A stretch of 50,970 bases of DNA from Kitasatospora phosalacinea (GCF_030268885.1 NZ_BSSA01000027.1:1-50970); one strand, 5' to 3'; numbered from the stretch's first letter, positions 43,209 through 50,970 are shown. The notes: generated by a model not told the origin, from the letters alone. Translations and numbers: made by a program.

Positions 43209-44408
43209 TCAGCCGGACAGGCGCACGGGCATGAGCATGTGCCGGTAGTGCGCCTTGGCGCCGTCGCCGAGGCGGGGCAGCATCAGGACCGGCTTGTGCG
43301 GGTGGCGCAGGCGCATCTCGGCCTCCGGCGCGCCGAGCGACTTGAGCGCGTCGATCAGGAAGCCGGGGCTGAAGGCGATGCTGTCCGCACCCATGTCGCC
43401 GTGGGCGTTCACGGGGACGCGATCGCTGGCCCGGGCGTCGTCGCCGCTGCCCGCTTCGATGCGCAGCCGGTCGCCGTCGAGGGTGAGCAGGACGGGCGTG
43501 TTGCGGGCGGCGACCAGGGCGACGCGCTGCACGGCCGCGACGGTGTCGGCCACCGGCAGCGTCCACACCGCGGTCGGATCGATCCCGGCGAGGACGGCGT
43601 CCATGTTGGGGGCCTCGTGGCCGGACAGGATCCGGGTGGTGTAGCTGCGCCCGCCCGGGATGGAGAAACCGACCATGCCCTCGGTCCAGTGCAGGGTCAG
43701 CGGGTGCTCGCCGTCCAGCGCCCGTGCGGCCTCGGAGAGCGCGCGGGCGGGTACCAGCGTCTCGGCCGCCGCCGAGGCGGCGGGGTCCGGGCCTTCGCCC
43801 GGCTCCGGCTTGCGCCGCTTGTTGGCCGGCTTGCCCGGCAGGGTGCCGGTCGGGCGGACGGCCACCTCGCGGCGGGCGATGCGGTAGCGGTCGGTGGCGG
43901 TCAGGACCAGCAGCTCGCCGTCCAGGCGCAGCTGCACGCCGGTGAGCACGGGGAGGGTGTCGTCGGTGGCCGCGGCGACGACGACCTGGGCGACGGCGTC
44001 GGCGAAGGCGTCCGCGGGCACGGTGGCGACCGCGTCCGGCAGGGCCGGGAGTTCGGGGTATTCGTCGAGGGGCAGGGTCGGCAGGGTGAAGCGCGCGGTG
44101 CCGGAGGCGACGGCCAGGCGTGCGCCGTTGCCGACGAGTTCCAGGTCGACGTCGGCCGTCTTGGGCATGCGGGCGCAGATGTCGTTCAGCAGGCGGCCGG
44201 GGACCAGGGCGCGGCCGTCGTCGGCGACTTCGGCGGTGGTGGTGTCGCTCGCGTAGACCTCGTAGTCGAAGGCGGCCAGGTGCAGGCCGCCGTCGGTGGT
44301 GGTCAGCAGCATCCCCGCCAGGACCGGGACCGGCGGGCGGGCGGGCAGGGCGCGGGCGGTGTAGGAGACGGCGTCGGCCAGGGCGGCGACGGGCAGGCGC
44401 AGCTTCAC
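43209..44408 (-). CDS. dnaN: DNA polymerase III beta subunit (sliding clamp) homologue
   Basis: This is a 399-aa protein with the three-domain clamp fold. MKLRLPVAALADAVSYTARA, PPVPVLAGMLLTTTDGGLHL and ALVPGRLLNDICARMP form domain 1. LPVLTGVQLRLDGELLVLTA and TDRYRIARREV form domain 2. TVAAVQRVALVAARNTPVLL, FSPGFLIDALKSLG and the C-terminal HKPVLMLPR..HYRHMLMPVRL form domain 3 and end as clamps do. A linker of about 30 residues rich in Lys/Pro/Glu (PGKPANKRRKPEPGEG) is inserted in the middle, making it longer and probably more divergent than chromosomal DnaN. It may be a replicon-specific clamp serving this element's polymerases. Confidence 0.9.
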   Translation of the reverse strand: MKLRLPVAALADAVSYTARALPARPPVPVLAGMLLTTTDGGLHLAAFDYEVYASDTTTAEVADDGRALVPGRLLNDICARMPKTADVDLELVGNGARLAVASGTARFTLPTLPLDEYPELPALPDAVATVPADAFADAVAQVVVAAATDDTLPVLTGVQLRLDGELLVLTATDRYRIARREVAVRPTGTLPGKPANKRRKPEPGEGPDPAASAAAETLVPARALSEAARALDGEHPLTLHWTEGMVGFSIPGGRSYTTRILSGHEAPNMDAVLAGIDPTAVWTLPVADTVAAVQRVALVAARNTPVLLTLDGDRLRIEAGSGDDARASDRVPVNAHGDMGADSIAFSPGFLIDALKSLGAPEAEMRLRHPHKPVLMLPRLGDGAKAHYRHMLMPVRLSG

Positions 44409-44436
44409 GGGGCGGGGTCCGTTCCGGGAGAAGGGT

Positions 44437-44464
44437 CGGCCCGGCCGCGAGTGCGGCCGGGCCG
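44437..44464 (-). other. Intercistronic hairpin upstream of dnaN
   Basis: CGGCCCGGCCGC and GCGGCCGGGCCG form a 12-bp perfect stem with loop GAGT between the 298-aa gene and dnaN. Confidence 0.55.
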
Positions 44465-44495
44465 GTGATGCGAAGTCAGGTGGTGCGGGGTGGTG

Positions 44496-45392
44496 TCAGG
44501 CGTGGAGGCCGAGGACGCCGTCGATGTACTCGGCGCCGGTGAGCGGGTAGCCGGCCATCTCCACCACGGCGTGGCCGGGGACGTCGGCCAGGGCGGCGAG
44601 CAGGCCCTCGGCGGTGAGGCGGCGGGTGCGCTCGGAGATCCGGGTGAGGTAGCCGGTGCCGCTGTCCGGCGCGACGGCCGCGGGCGCGGGCGTGGCGGCC
44701 GGGGCGGGGGCGCGGTTCAGGCGGGCACCGATCAGGTACCGGCCGACCGGGTACTCCTCGCCGGCTTCGCTGCTGTCCCGGGCGGGGGCCGGGGCGGCGG
44801 GCAGGTCGAGCGTGCCCTGCCCCTTGATCGCGGGGACGGTGGCGCGGGTGGCGCGAGTGGCGAGGGTGTCCTCGGCGCTCAGGTGTGCGGGGTCGGCCTG
44901 GGGGCAGACCAGCTCACCGCCGGGCAGGGTCTTCCAGTCGCGGTCCCGAGCGACGGCGACGACGTCCTCGGGGGACTCGTAGTAGCCGTACTCGTCGTCC
45001 AGCGGCTCGTCGCAGATCGCGCACCACGCGGAGTGCACGACGTGCGGACGGACGCTGGCGGTACGGGCCTGGCGCGGGCGGCGCCACGCGACGCCGTGGT
45101 GCAGCACCACGGCGTGCACGACGGCGTTGAACGGGCTGCCGTCGTCCAGATCGGTGGCCACCGCGTTGTGCTCGGCGGCCTCGATCAGGGCCTCGCCCAG
45201 GCTGGGCATCGGGATGATCTCGTCCATGCCGGTGAGCCACAGCGCCCACTCCTGGGCCTCGTCGCCGACGATGAGGGGCTCCTCGGCGAACAGGCCCCGG
45301 CGGGCGATGGCGGAGGCGGCGGAGGCGAGCACCGGCGCGGGCGCGGACGGGGCGGTGGTGGCGACGGTAGTGGTGGTGTGCGGTGCGGTCAC
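44496..45392 (-). CDS. Hypothetical protein with Cys pair
   Basis: This is a 298-aa protein. A Thr/Ala-rich start precedes RRGLFAEEPLIVGDEAQEWA and NAVVHAVVLHHGVAWRRPRQ. SAWCAICDEPLDDEYGYYES with a later LVCPQ may bind zinc (CxxC ... C). The C-terminus (YLTRISERTRRLTAEGLLAA, VVEMAGYPLTGAEYIDGVLG) forms a small folded domain. GTG 45392 is chosen for the GGAGG 5 nt upstream; the frame stays open to 45485. No known family is recognised. It is upstream of dnaN in the same direction. Confidence 0.6.
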   Translation of the reverse strand: MTAPHTTTTVATTAPSAPAPVLASAASAIARRGLFAEEPLIVGDEAQEWALWLTGMDEIIPMPSLGEALIEAAEHNAVATDLDDGSPFNAVVHAVVLHHGVAWRRPRQARTASVRPHVVHSAWCAICDEPLDDEYGYYESPEDVVAVARDRDWKTLPGGELVCPQADPAHLSAEDTLATRATRATVPAIKGQGTLDLPAAPAPARDSSEAGEEYPVGRYLIGARLNRAPAPAATPAPAAVAPDSGTGYLTRISERTRRLTAEGLLAALADVPGHAVVEMAGYPLTGAEYIDGVLGLHA

Positions 45393-45518
45393 GACGTCCT
45401 CCAGGCGGATCGCGGTGTCGGCCGGGCGGCCGGGCCCGCCCCCGGAACCCGCCGCGCCGCCCCGGCCGGTGGGCAGGGCGGGCACGGGGGTACCGGGGGC
45501 GAAGCCGGTCGCCCGGGC

Positions 45519-45764
45519 TCACTGCTTGTCCGCGATGCCCTGGAGTCGGACGCAGGCGGCGTCGGCGTCCTGCTCGGCGGCGAGCAGGAGCGGGTGGACG
45601 GTGAGGTGCTCGGGCCAGGTCCACCAGTCCGTCTCGCCGTCCGGGCCCAGGGCGGCCGGTTCGGCGGGGGCGGCCTGGGGGAGAGCGGGCAGAGCGTCGT
45701 CCGGCCGGGCCGCTGCAGGACGGCGGGCCAGGCGGCGGGCGAGGCGGTGCAGGGCGGCTTGCAC
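45519..45764 (-). CDS. Small hypothetical protein
   Basis: This is an 81-aa protein with an Arg-rich N-terminus (QAALHRLARRLARRPA) and a better conserved-looking C-terminus (GETDWWTWPEHLTVHPLLLA then AEQDADAACVRLQGIADKQ). GTG 45764 has GAGGAGG upstream. It lies 14 bp after the membrane protein gene and is probably translated from the same mRNA. Function unknown. Confidence 0.55.
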   Translation of the reverse strand: MQAALHRLARRLARRPAAARPDDALPALPQAAPAEPAALGPDGETDWWTWPEHLTVHPLLLAAEQDADAACVRLQGIADKQ

Positions 45765-45778
45765 GGGCGGGTGCCTCC

Positions 45779-46444
45779 TCAGCCGTTGCTGTTGGTGATG
45801 GATCCGCGCCACCCGGCTGACTGTCGGCCGATGGTGGTGGTGTGGTGCTGGGGCCGGTAGGAGAGCGTCAGGACGGTCCCGGTGGCGGTGGAGTGTTCGC
45901 CGTTCGCGGTCGCCGCGGAGCCGCTGGTACCGGAGGGGAGGGAGCGGAGCTTGCCGAGCAGACCGGCGACGCCCAGAACGACGGCGGCGACCAGTACCGC
46001 GGCCCACTTGAGGAGGTCGCCGATCTCGTCGGCGTGCGGGGCGATTTCGGCGACAGCCGCGCCGAGCATCCACACCGCGCCACCCGCCACCAACGAGGCG
46101 ATGGAGCCGTAGAGGACGCATTGGCGTACCACGAGCGGCAGGCCCTGCTCGGCGGCCGGGTCGGCCACCGGCGCGGGGGCAGGGGCGTAGTTCATGGCGG
46201 CGATGGCTCGGCGGTGCTCGGCCAGGCGCGCATCCAGCACGGCCAGCTGCGCGGCGACGTCGAAGACGGGGACGGCGGTGGCCTGGCCGTCAATGAGCGC
46301 GGGCACGCACGTGGTGTCGCCGGGCTGTGCGGTGGTGGGGAGGGCGACGACCGTGCCGTTCTTCGGGAAGGGCACGTAGCCGGGCTCCAGGAGGATCACG
46401 GCCGAGGGGTCGAGGGGGTGGCTGGTGCCGGAGTCGGGGATCAT
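45779..46444 (-). CDS. Membrane protein with two TM segments
   Basis: This is a 221-aa protein. MIPDSGTSHPLDPSAVILLE is followed by a soluble domain (YVPFPKNGTVVALPTTAQPG) and a helix (AQLAVLDARLAEHRRAIAAM). Two hydrophobic segments come next (YGSIASLVAGGAVWMLGAAV and LLKWAAVLVAAVVLGVAGLL), with a polar Ser/Thr-rich tail. The ATG at 46444 has AAGGAG 6 nt upstream. The arrangement resembles small mobile-element membrane proteins near TraB-type genes of actinomycetes; function is not assigned. Confidence 0.65.
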   Translation of the reverse strand: MIPDSGTSHPLDPSAVILLEPGYVPFPKNGTVVALPTTAQPGDTTCVPALIDGQATAVPVFDVAAQLAVLDARLAEHRRAIAAMNYAPAPAPVADPAAEQGLPLVVRQCVLYGSIASLVAGGAVWMLGAAVAEIAPHADEIGDLLKWAAVLVAAVVLGVAGLLGKLRSLPSGTSGSAATANGEHSTATGTVLTLSYRPQHHTTTIGRQSAGWRGSITNSNG

Positions 46445-46499
46445 GGCGGGCTCCTTCGCGAGGACTGCGGGGGTGGGCGGGAGGGGGTGGCGCACCCTG

Positions 46500-46548
46500 G
46501 CTGCGGGCTGCGGGCTGCGGGCTGCGGGCTGCGGGCTGCGGGCTGCGG
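46500..46548. repeat. Heptamer tandem repeat (7 x GCTGCGG)
   Basis: Seven uninterrupted copies of GCTGCGG lie in the 220-bp divergent spacer between the membrane protein gene (minus) and the 72-aa gene (plus). The tract is about 50-100 bp upstream of the minus-strand start, so length changes by slippage could affect promoter spacing. Confidence 0.9.
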
Positions 46549-46664
46549 GTGGCGCGTCGCGGTGGCTGAAGGCGGGAAGCATGAGGGCGGCAGCGATGGT
46601 CGGCCGAAGTCCTGCCGGGCGGGCGGCAGGAGGGCATGCTGGTGTGCACGGGAGGGGAGTTGCT

Positions 46665-46883
46665 GTGGGCTGGTTCTGGGATCCGTCGCCGCGGGTGATC
46701 GAGTTCGATGCGGTGATCGACGAGGACGGGGTGATCTGGAACGCGTTCACCGACGACGACGGGGTCTTGTGGATCGAGGACCTGGACGAGTCGTTGTCGG
46801 TCCGGGTGACGGGCGTGATCGTCGGCAACCAGATCCTCGACGCGTGGGTGCTGGACGACGGCACGCTGCGCATCGCGGACTGA
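46665..46883 (+). CDS. Small acidic protein on the opposite strand
   Basis: This is a 72-aa, strongly acidic protein beginning MGWFWDPSPRVIEFDAVIDE and continuing FTDDDGVLWIEDLDESLSV to VLDDGTLRIAD. It is predicted all-beta with repeated DDG turns. GTG 46665 is preceded by GGAGGGGAG. It is the only plus-strand gene in this block, apparently transcribed alone. No family is recognised. Its charge and size would suit a DNA mimic or an inhibitor of a basic partner, which is speculation. Confidence 0.65.
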   Translation: MGWFWDPSPRVIEFDAVIDEDGVIWNAFTDDDGVLWIEDLDESLSVRVTGVIVGNQILDAWVLDDGTLRIAD

Positions 46884-46993
46884 GCGTCCGGCCGGGAACC
46901 GGGCGCGCGGGGGCCGGTGTGCCGTGCCGCCCACCAGGGCCGCGCCGTCCTCTGGCGGGGCGGCGGGTGCTGGTGGGCAGCAGAGCGCACGGG

Positions 46994-47326
46994 TCAGAGA
47001 AGGTTCCCGGCCTCGAAGGCCTGCAGCACCCGGCTGGCGTCGGCGTCGGTGAAGCAGCGGGTCTCGGCCCAGAGCCGGTCGCGGTACTCGGCGGGCGCGT
47101 ACTCCAGCCCTATCTCGCGCAGGTCCTCCTTCTCCTCGTCCAGGAGGTCCTCGCCGACCTCGCCGGCGTCGAACGCGAGGAGCAGTCCGGTGAGCTGGCC
47201 CAGGGTCAGCTCCCGCACGTCGCGGTAGTGGGAGCCGTCGTCGGGGGCGATGGTGAGGGTGACCTCCGTCAGTTCCTCGGCCGGGGCGGTGGCAGGGTCG
47301 GTGCTGTGGTCGGCGGTGGTGGTCAC
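46994..47326 (-). CDS. Hypothetical acidic protein
   Basis: This is a 110-aa protein: a Thr/Ala-rich start, then TEVTLTIAPDDGSHYRDVRE, LTLGQLTGLLLAFDAGEVGE and RLWAETRCFTDADASRVLQA. A compact alpha/beta fold is likely. GTG 47326 has GGAAG upstream. It lies just downstream of the TraB-like gene in the same direction, with a hairpin between them. Function unknown. Confidence 0.6.
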   Translation of the reverse strand: MTTTADHSTDPATAPAEELTEVTLTIAPDDGSHYRDVRELTLGQLTGLLLAFDAGEVGEDLLDEEKEDLREIGLEYAPAEYRDRLWAETRCFTDADASRVLQAFEAGNLL

Positions 47327-47380
47327 TGGTGCTTCCGTTCTCGGCCCGTCCTGGGCCGGTTGTGTGGGGAACTCGACGGG

Positions 47381-47417
47381 CGGGGCCGGGCGTGGGCTGG
47401 CGTGGTGCCCGGCCCCG
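47381..47417 (-). other. Intercistronic hairpin after the TraB-like gene
   Basis: CGGGGCCGGGC and GCCCGGCCCCG form an 11-bp stem with a 15-nt loop, 14 bp beyond the stop codon of the translocase gene. Confidence 0.55.
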
Positions 47418-47430
47418 GGGTGTGGCCGCA

Positions 47431-49497
47431 TCAGAGCCGGATGGCGGCCAGGGCCTGGTCGGCGGTCGTGATGCTGCGGGCCGCGTTCTTGCCGCCTCGC
47501 TTGGGGGCGGGCTCCTCGTCCTCGTCGTCGGGGTCGTCGCCGAACTCGCCGGGCTGGGGCGGCAGGGACCAGTCGAACCACAGGCCGCGGGCTTCGAGTT
47601 CGCGGATCTCGTGGTCGGTGAGGTGGTAGACCTCGCCGGGGAACAGGTCGTCGATGCCCTTCCTGAAGTCGGCGAACAGGGTGCGCAGGACTTCGGGCTT
47701 GCGGCCGGGGACGATCCAGCCGACGCCGCCGGTGTTGGAGTCGCTGGGCGGCTCGGCCTCACCGGCCAGGATCCGCTCGATGCGGCCTTCCGCCTCCTTG
47801 GAGAACGAGCGCGGCAGCGCGTCCGGGATGTACTCCAGCGCCACGCCCAGGTCCTTGAACGTGGAGGTGATGTCACCAGGCGCGAGCTTGAGGAGGGTCG
47901 GGATGCCGTTCTCGCGGATGTTCTTGAGCATCAGCGACGGGAAGCCGTGCTGGACCTGCGCGCTCTGGCCCGCGACGTCCTCGCCCATACCGTACTTGCG
48001 GCCCTTGACGGAGAACTCCTGGGACAGCTCGGAGATCTCGGCGCCGTAGTCGCCGTCAGCCGCCGCCGACAGGAACTCGTCCTGGAAGACGTGCAACGGC
48101 CGGTAGGGGCATCCGGGCAGCTTCGGATCCCAGTCGTGGACCCTGCCGTCCGCCCAGAGCATCGTGCCGCGGATCTCCATCAACGCGACCAGCGCCCGCA
48201 GCTGGCGCACCATGTACAGCGCGCCGACGCCGTAGCGGTCGCAGTGCGCGCCCAGCAGCGGGGTCTTCTCGTCCGGGGCCTCCGTTCCCAACCACAGCAC
48301 GGCGCCGAAGTTGGCGTAGGCGGCCATCACGAGCGCCATCAGCTGGGTCTTGCCGCCGCCGGAGGGGGCGACGAGCAGGCCGTGGGCGGCACCGCGGTCG
48401 GTGTAGACGCGGCTGAGCGCGGGCTGGCCGTTGGCCAGATAGCCGGTGACCCACCAGCCGTTCTCGTCCGGGGTGAGGAGCTCGCGGGTGGCGGGGTAGA
48501 CCTTGCTGAGCGGAGAGTCGTCCCACACCGCGACCAGAACGCGCTGCCCGTCGACGGTGGCGAACACACGGCCTTCGTCGTGGCTGGAGCCCATGGCGCG
48601 GGCCAGGGCGACGGGGTCGATGCGAGGCTCACCTGCAGAGTCCGGCAGCTGGGCGACCCAGTACGTCACCTCCTTGTCGTCGTCGCGCTTCTTGGTGATG
48701 AACCGGGAGCCGGGGATCGCGGCCGAGGCGACCTTGTCCTCCCACCGCTCGGCTTCGGTGGGGTCGGTGCGGCGGCGCTTGCGCTCGTCGGGGATCACCT
48801 GGACCTCCCGCCAGCCGGGGCCGCTCTGGCGCCCGGCCATCGCCGTGGTCTCCAGCAGCACCACGTCGCTCTCATGCACGGCGAACGCCGCCGCGACCGC
48901 GGCCCGGGTCAGGCCTGCGCCGATCGGGCGGCCCTGCTCGCTGGAGCGCAGCAGCATGGTCAGGTCGTGCGGCTGCCCGACGTGTGGGTGGGCGGCCGCG
49001 ACGTGGGTGTGGCCAGCGCCGCCGGCTTTGCGCCACAGGGCGCGTACCTGCGCGCTGAACTGGTCGGTGGCGTCCAGCGGGTCGAGGACTTCCTCGGCCT
49101 GGGCCGGTGCGGGCGGCGCGGTGGGCAGCGCCTTCGCCTCGGGTGCGGGGGCGAGGGCGGGCCTGTTGCGGCGCCGGGTCTTGGAGATCGGCGCGAGGGC
49201 GTAGCACAGCAGGCCCCATCCGCCGGCCAGGGCGGCGTCCCAGTGCCAGCCGGAGATCTGGCGGGCGGCGAGGTCGACGGCCCCGGCGGCCAGGAGGGGG
49301 GACAGGCGCACCAGCCAGAGGCCTTCGCGCTTGGGCCGGGCCGCGACGATGGCGAGAGCGGCAGCGACGCCCGCGCCTTCGGCGGTGGCGGTGGCGACGG
49401 CGATCGGGTGGTGCGGGGGGAGGTTGGCCGCCCAGCCCACGGCGGGCGCGGCGGCGAGGTACACGGTGCGCTCCAGCTTCGTCACGAAGGCGGCCAC
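47431..49497 (-). CDS. FtsK/TraB-like conjugative DNA translocase
   Basis: This is a 688-aa protein. Its N-terminal third has hydrophobic segments (VAAALAIVAARP, LSPLLAAGAVDLAA, LAGGWGLLCYALAP) that anchor it in the membrane. The motor domain has Walker A in LLVAPSGGGKTQLMALV (about residue 378) and Walker B in LHVFQDEFLSA (about 469). A QSAQVQHGFPSLMLKNIREN sensor-like motif follows. The C-terminal region ends in a small winged-helix-like part (EVYHLTDHEIRELEARGLWF). Streptomyces TraB proteins pump double-stranded plasmid DNA between hyphae, and this protein's size and build suit that role. Surrounding small membrane and helical proteins may be spread (Spd) functions. No relaxase was seen. 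Confidence 0.85.
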   Translation of the reverse strand: MAAFVTKLERTVYLAAAPAVGWAANLPPHHPIAVATATAEGAGVAAALAIVAARPKREGLWLVRLSPLLAAGAVDLAARQISGWHWDAALAGGWGLLCYALAPISKTRRRNRPALAPAPEAKALPTAPPAPAQAEEVLDPLDATDQFSAQVRALWRKAGGAGHTHVAAAHPHVGQPHDLTMLLRSSEQGRPIGAGLTRAAVAAAFAVHESDVVLLETTAMAGRQSGPGWREVQVIPDERKRRRTDPTEAERWEDKVASAAIPGSRFITKKRDDDKEVTYWVAQLPDSAGEPRIDPVALARAMGSSHDEGRVFATVDGQRVLVAVWDDSPLSKVYPATRELLTPDENGWWVTGYLANGQPALSRVYTDRGAAHGLLVAPSGGGKTQLMALVMAAYANFGAVLWLGTEAPDEKTPLLGAHCDRYGVGALYMVRQLRALVALMEIRGTMLWADGRVHDWDPKLPGCPYRPLHVFQDEFLSAAADGDYGAEISELSQEFSVKGRKYGMGEDVAGQSAQVQHGFPSLMLKNIRENGIPTLLKLAPGDITSTFKDLGVALEYIPDALPRSFSKEAEGRIERILAGEAEPPSDSNTGGVGWIVPGRKPEVLRTLFADFRKGIDDLFPGEVYHLTDHEIRELEARGLWFDWSLPPQPGEFGDDPDDEDEEPAPKRGGKNAARSITTADQALAAIRL

Positions 49498-49522
49498 TGG
49501 CAGATGCTCCTTAGGTCAAAGA

Positions 49523-49563
49523 CCCCCTGGGGCGGGCCCGCGCAGCGGGCCCGCCCCAGGGGG
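49523..49563 (-). terminator. 19-bp perfect stem-loop upstream of the translocase gene
   Basis: CCCCCTGGGGCGGGCCCGC and its exact complement flank a GCA loop in the 90-bp spacer between the 154-aa gene and the translocase gene. It is an exceptionally stable hairpin, so it probably ends or strongly attenuates the upstream transcript. Confidence 0.75.
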
Positions 49564-49587
49564 TGCGGCGGTGATCGGCTGGTGGTG

Positions 49588-50052
49588 CTACTGGAAGAAC
49601 CCCGGCTTGGGGGTGCGGTACTTGCGGCCCTTACGGACCCGGTGCAGCGGCCCGTACATGCGGGCGTGGGCGCGCTGCACGGCCACAGCAGCGCTCGCGG
49701 CCTGCTGCGCGTGCTCGAGCATCTGGTGGACCGCCTTGGCCGCGCTTGCCTGTTCCTTGGCCACGTCCTGGGTCATGGCCACGAACTGGCCGTCGACGTC
49801 GGCGTCAGCCAGGTTCCCGGCCAGGGTGGATGCCTCGTCAGCGGTCCTGCTGCACTTCTTGTCCAGGCCTTCCAGCTCCTTGACGGCCTGCTGCATCGCC
49901 TCGCTGAACACCTTCAGCGTGTGCTGCACGGCCTCGTAGTCGCTGCCGCTGCTGTCGTCCGCGCCGGGGCGGGGCCGGCGCCGCCTGCCGGTGTACACCG
50001 CGGCCGTCTTGGCCGCGGGCACCGCAGGCAGGTTGCTGCTCTGCTCGCTCAT
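49588..50052 (-). CDS. Helical (coiled-coil) transfer-region protein
   Basis: This is a 154-aa protein. A basic disordered start (RRRRPRPGADDSSGSDYEAV) precedes a long helix (HTLKVFSEAMQQAVKELEGL, AVHQMLEHAQQAASAAVAVQ) and a basic C-terminus (HRVRKGRKYRTPKPGFFQ). The ATG at 50050-50052 has a purine-rich AGGAGAGGAACAGGG stretch upstream. It resembles the adjacent upstream protein in being mostly coiled coil; both may form a complex near the translocase. No family is recognised. Confidence 0.65.
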   Translation of the reverse strand: MSEQSSNLPAVPAAKTAAVYTGRRRRPRPGADDSSGSDYEAVQHTLKVFSEAMQQAVKELEGLDKKCSRTADEASTLAGNLADADVDGQFVAMTQDVAKEQASAAKAVHQMLEHAQQAASAAVAVQRAHARMYGPLHRVRKGRKYRTPKPGFFQ

Positions 50053-50086
50053 CCCTGTTCCTCTCCTATCTGTCCGAGGGGCCCGG

Positions 50087-50970
50087 TCACTGGTGGTGGA
50101 CGGCTGCGGAGGCCTGCTCCAGACCGCCCTCGCGCATGGCGGCACGGTCCTCCTCGTAGACCTGTGCGACCTGTTGGGCGGCCTCGGTGGCCTTCTGCGA
50201 GGCGGCATGGACGGCCTGGGCCAGACGGCCCGCGTTCTCCGCGGTGCTGTCGGACAACGAGGCAAGGGCGTCCAGGAGCCGCACCAGCTTGCGCTCCAGG
50301 TTGTGGCTGCCGCTGAGCTCACCGCACATGCGCCTCCAGCGGTGCGCCCAGACGGTGAGGTTGTCCACCGCGTTCTGGACCTTCTCGGCGTCCTGGGACG
50401 AGTGGACCTTGATGTTGGCCATCGCGATCAGGAACTCGGTGAGCGTCACCGCGGTCTGGTGCTCGCCGGCCATGCCCGCGCCCGCCGCGCCCCAGGACCT
50501 GCGGGGCATCTGGCCACCGGAGCCCGCGGCACCTTCGAACGAGGCGGTGCTGCCGGACCGGACGGTGCCGGGCTGCTCGGTGGGGGGCTGAGGTGCGGGC
50601 TCCGCCGCGGCGGACACCTTAGAGGGCAGTTCGGTCACCACGATCTCCGCATCGGGGATGTCGTCTTCGCTCCTCGCCGCACTGCGGGGAGCCATGTCCG
50701 GGTTTCCAGGTGCCACCGTCTCCGGCTCCACCTCCGGACCGGGGCCGGGCGGGTGATCTTCGAAGCCGCCTCGCGGAGGCTTCCCGCGGCCTCCGGCAGC
50801 CTCCTTCTCGTGCAGTGCTCCCAGGTACCCCAGCCAGCCGTCACGGGTCATCGCCGCCCCGTACGCGTCGGCAGGATCAGCTGCCGGTGCCGCGCCGTGC
50901 TCGCCGCGGTCCTTGTTCTTGGCCGGGTCGGCTTCCTCTGCCGCCTCCTCCCGTTTCGGGGACGCCTCCC
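50087..50970 (-). CDS. Coiled-coil transfer-region protein, running off the window
   Basis: At least 294 codons are visible. The C-terminal half is helical (TAVTLTEFLIAMANIKVHSS, QNAVDNLTVWAHRWRRMCGE, LVRLLDALASLSDSTAENAG, AASQKATEAAQQVAQVYEED), with a Pro/Glu-rich middle before it. The first ATG in the window (50851) is unlikely to be the start. The same frame stays open to the edge and reads EASPKREEAAEEADPAKNKD and DPADAYGAAMTRDGWLGYLG, so the 5' end lies outside. It precedes the 154-aa coiled-coil gene by 34 bp. Function unknown. Confidence 0.65.
   Translation of the reverse strand, partial: EASPKREEAAEEADPAKNKDRGEHGAAPAADPADAYGAAMTRDGWLGYLGALHEKEAAGGRGKPPRGGFEDHPPGPGPEVEPETVAPGNPDMAPRSAARSEDDIPDAEIVVTELPSKVSAAAEPAPQPPTEQPGTVRSGSTASFEGAAGSGGQMPRRSWGAAGAGMAGEHQTAVTLTEFLIAMANIKVHSSQDAEKVQNAVDNLTVWAHRWRRMCGELSGSHNLERKLVRLLDALASLSDSTAENAGRLAQAVHAASQKATEAAQQVAQVYEEDRAAMREGGLEQASAAVHHQ

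Noticed and set aside
1..50970. tRNA, rRNA or CRISPR array
   Set aside because: No cloverleaf with a GGTTCRA arm, no rRNA-like conserved stretches and no evenly spaced repeat-spacer array were seen by eye.

Overview
The window is very G+C rich. It carries Actinobacteria-typical genes: Tap/Tpg-type telomere proteins, XRE-DUF5753 regulators, an RsbW-like ATPase, an FtsK/TraB-like transfer protein and a streptomycete-type LexA. The best reading is a Streptomyces or Kitasatospora linear replicon, most likely a large linear plasmid or a plasmid-like chromosome arm. Clues are a tpg-tap pair, a parA-parB partition locus with its own palindromic sites, a plasmid-borne dnaN, and a conjugation block. 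No rRNA, tRNA or CRISPR array was seen.

Bases 1-4.4 kb are a scarred, IS-rich area. They hold two IS630-type transposase remnants, a DUF4429 gene, a multiply frameshifted gene with a 16-bp tandem duplication, and a lipoprotein gene split by an IS5-type element. The element left a 3-bp target duplication, and the lipoprotein frame can be rebuilt exactly across it. Bases 4.4-16.3 kb are a minus-strand cassette of a 1456-aa LamG-domain secreted protein, a 2324-aa RHS protein with a HINT domain and a barnase-like C-terminal RNase, and a barstar-like immunity gene. An AraC-type regulator follows, then a junction of two truncated genes near 18.5 kb.

Bases 19.3-31.2 kb hold tpg and an N-terminally altered tap, two paralogous NUDIX genes, an HTH/coiled-coil/response-regulator fusion, an endonuclease VII-like protein, and several regulators. 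They also hold a small Asp-Gly-rich peptide gene translationally coupled to a PIMT-like methyltransferase. That last pair is the best candidate for a new system: it looks like a minimal aspartimide-forming RiPP locus.

Bases 31.2-36.7 kb form a divergent SOS unit. lexA lies on the minus strand and a dnaE2/imuC-like polymerase plus an imuB-like Y-family protein on the plus strand, with a near-perfect SOS box between them. A sliding clamp (dnaN) 7 kb away may complete a replicon-encoded mutasome.

Bases 36.7-39.7 kb are the partition locus. A ParA with two N-terminal ribbon-helix-helix-like segments is coupled to ParB, with six palindromic sites (core GTTGTCCGCGGACAAC) inside and around them. 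Three sites lie in the ParB coding sequence and are read as the peptide LSADN. Bases 39.8-51 kb are a minus-strand plasmid-maintenance and transfer block of small membrane and hypothetical proteins, dnaN and a TraB-like translocase. Its spacers recurrently hold G+C-rich hairpins. The last gene runs off the right edge.
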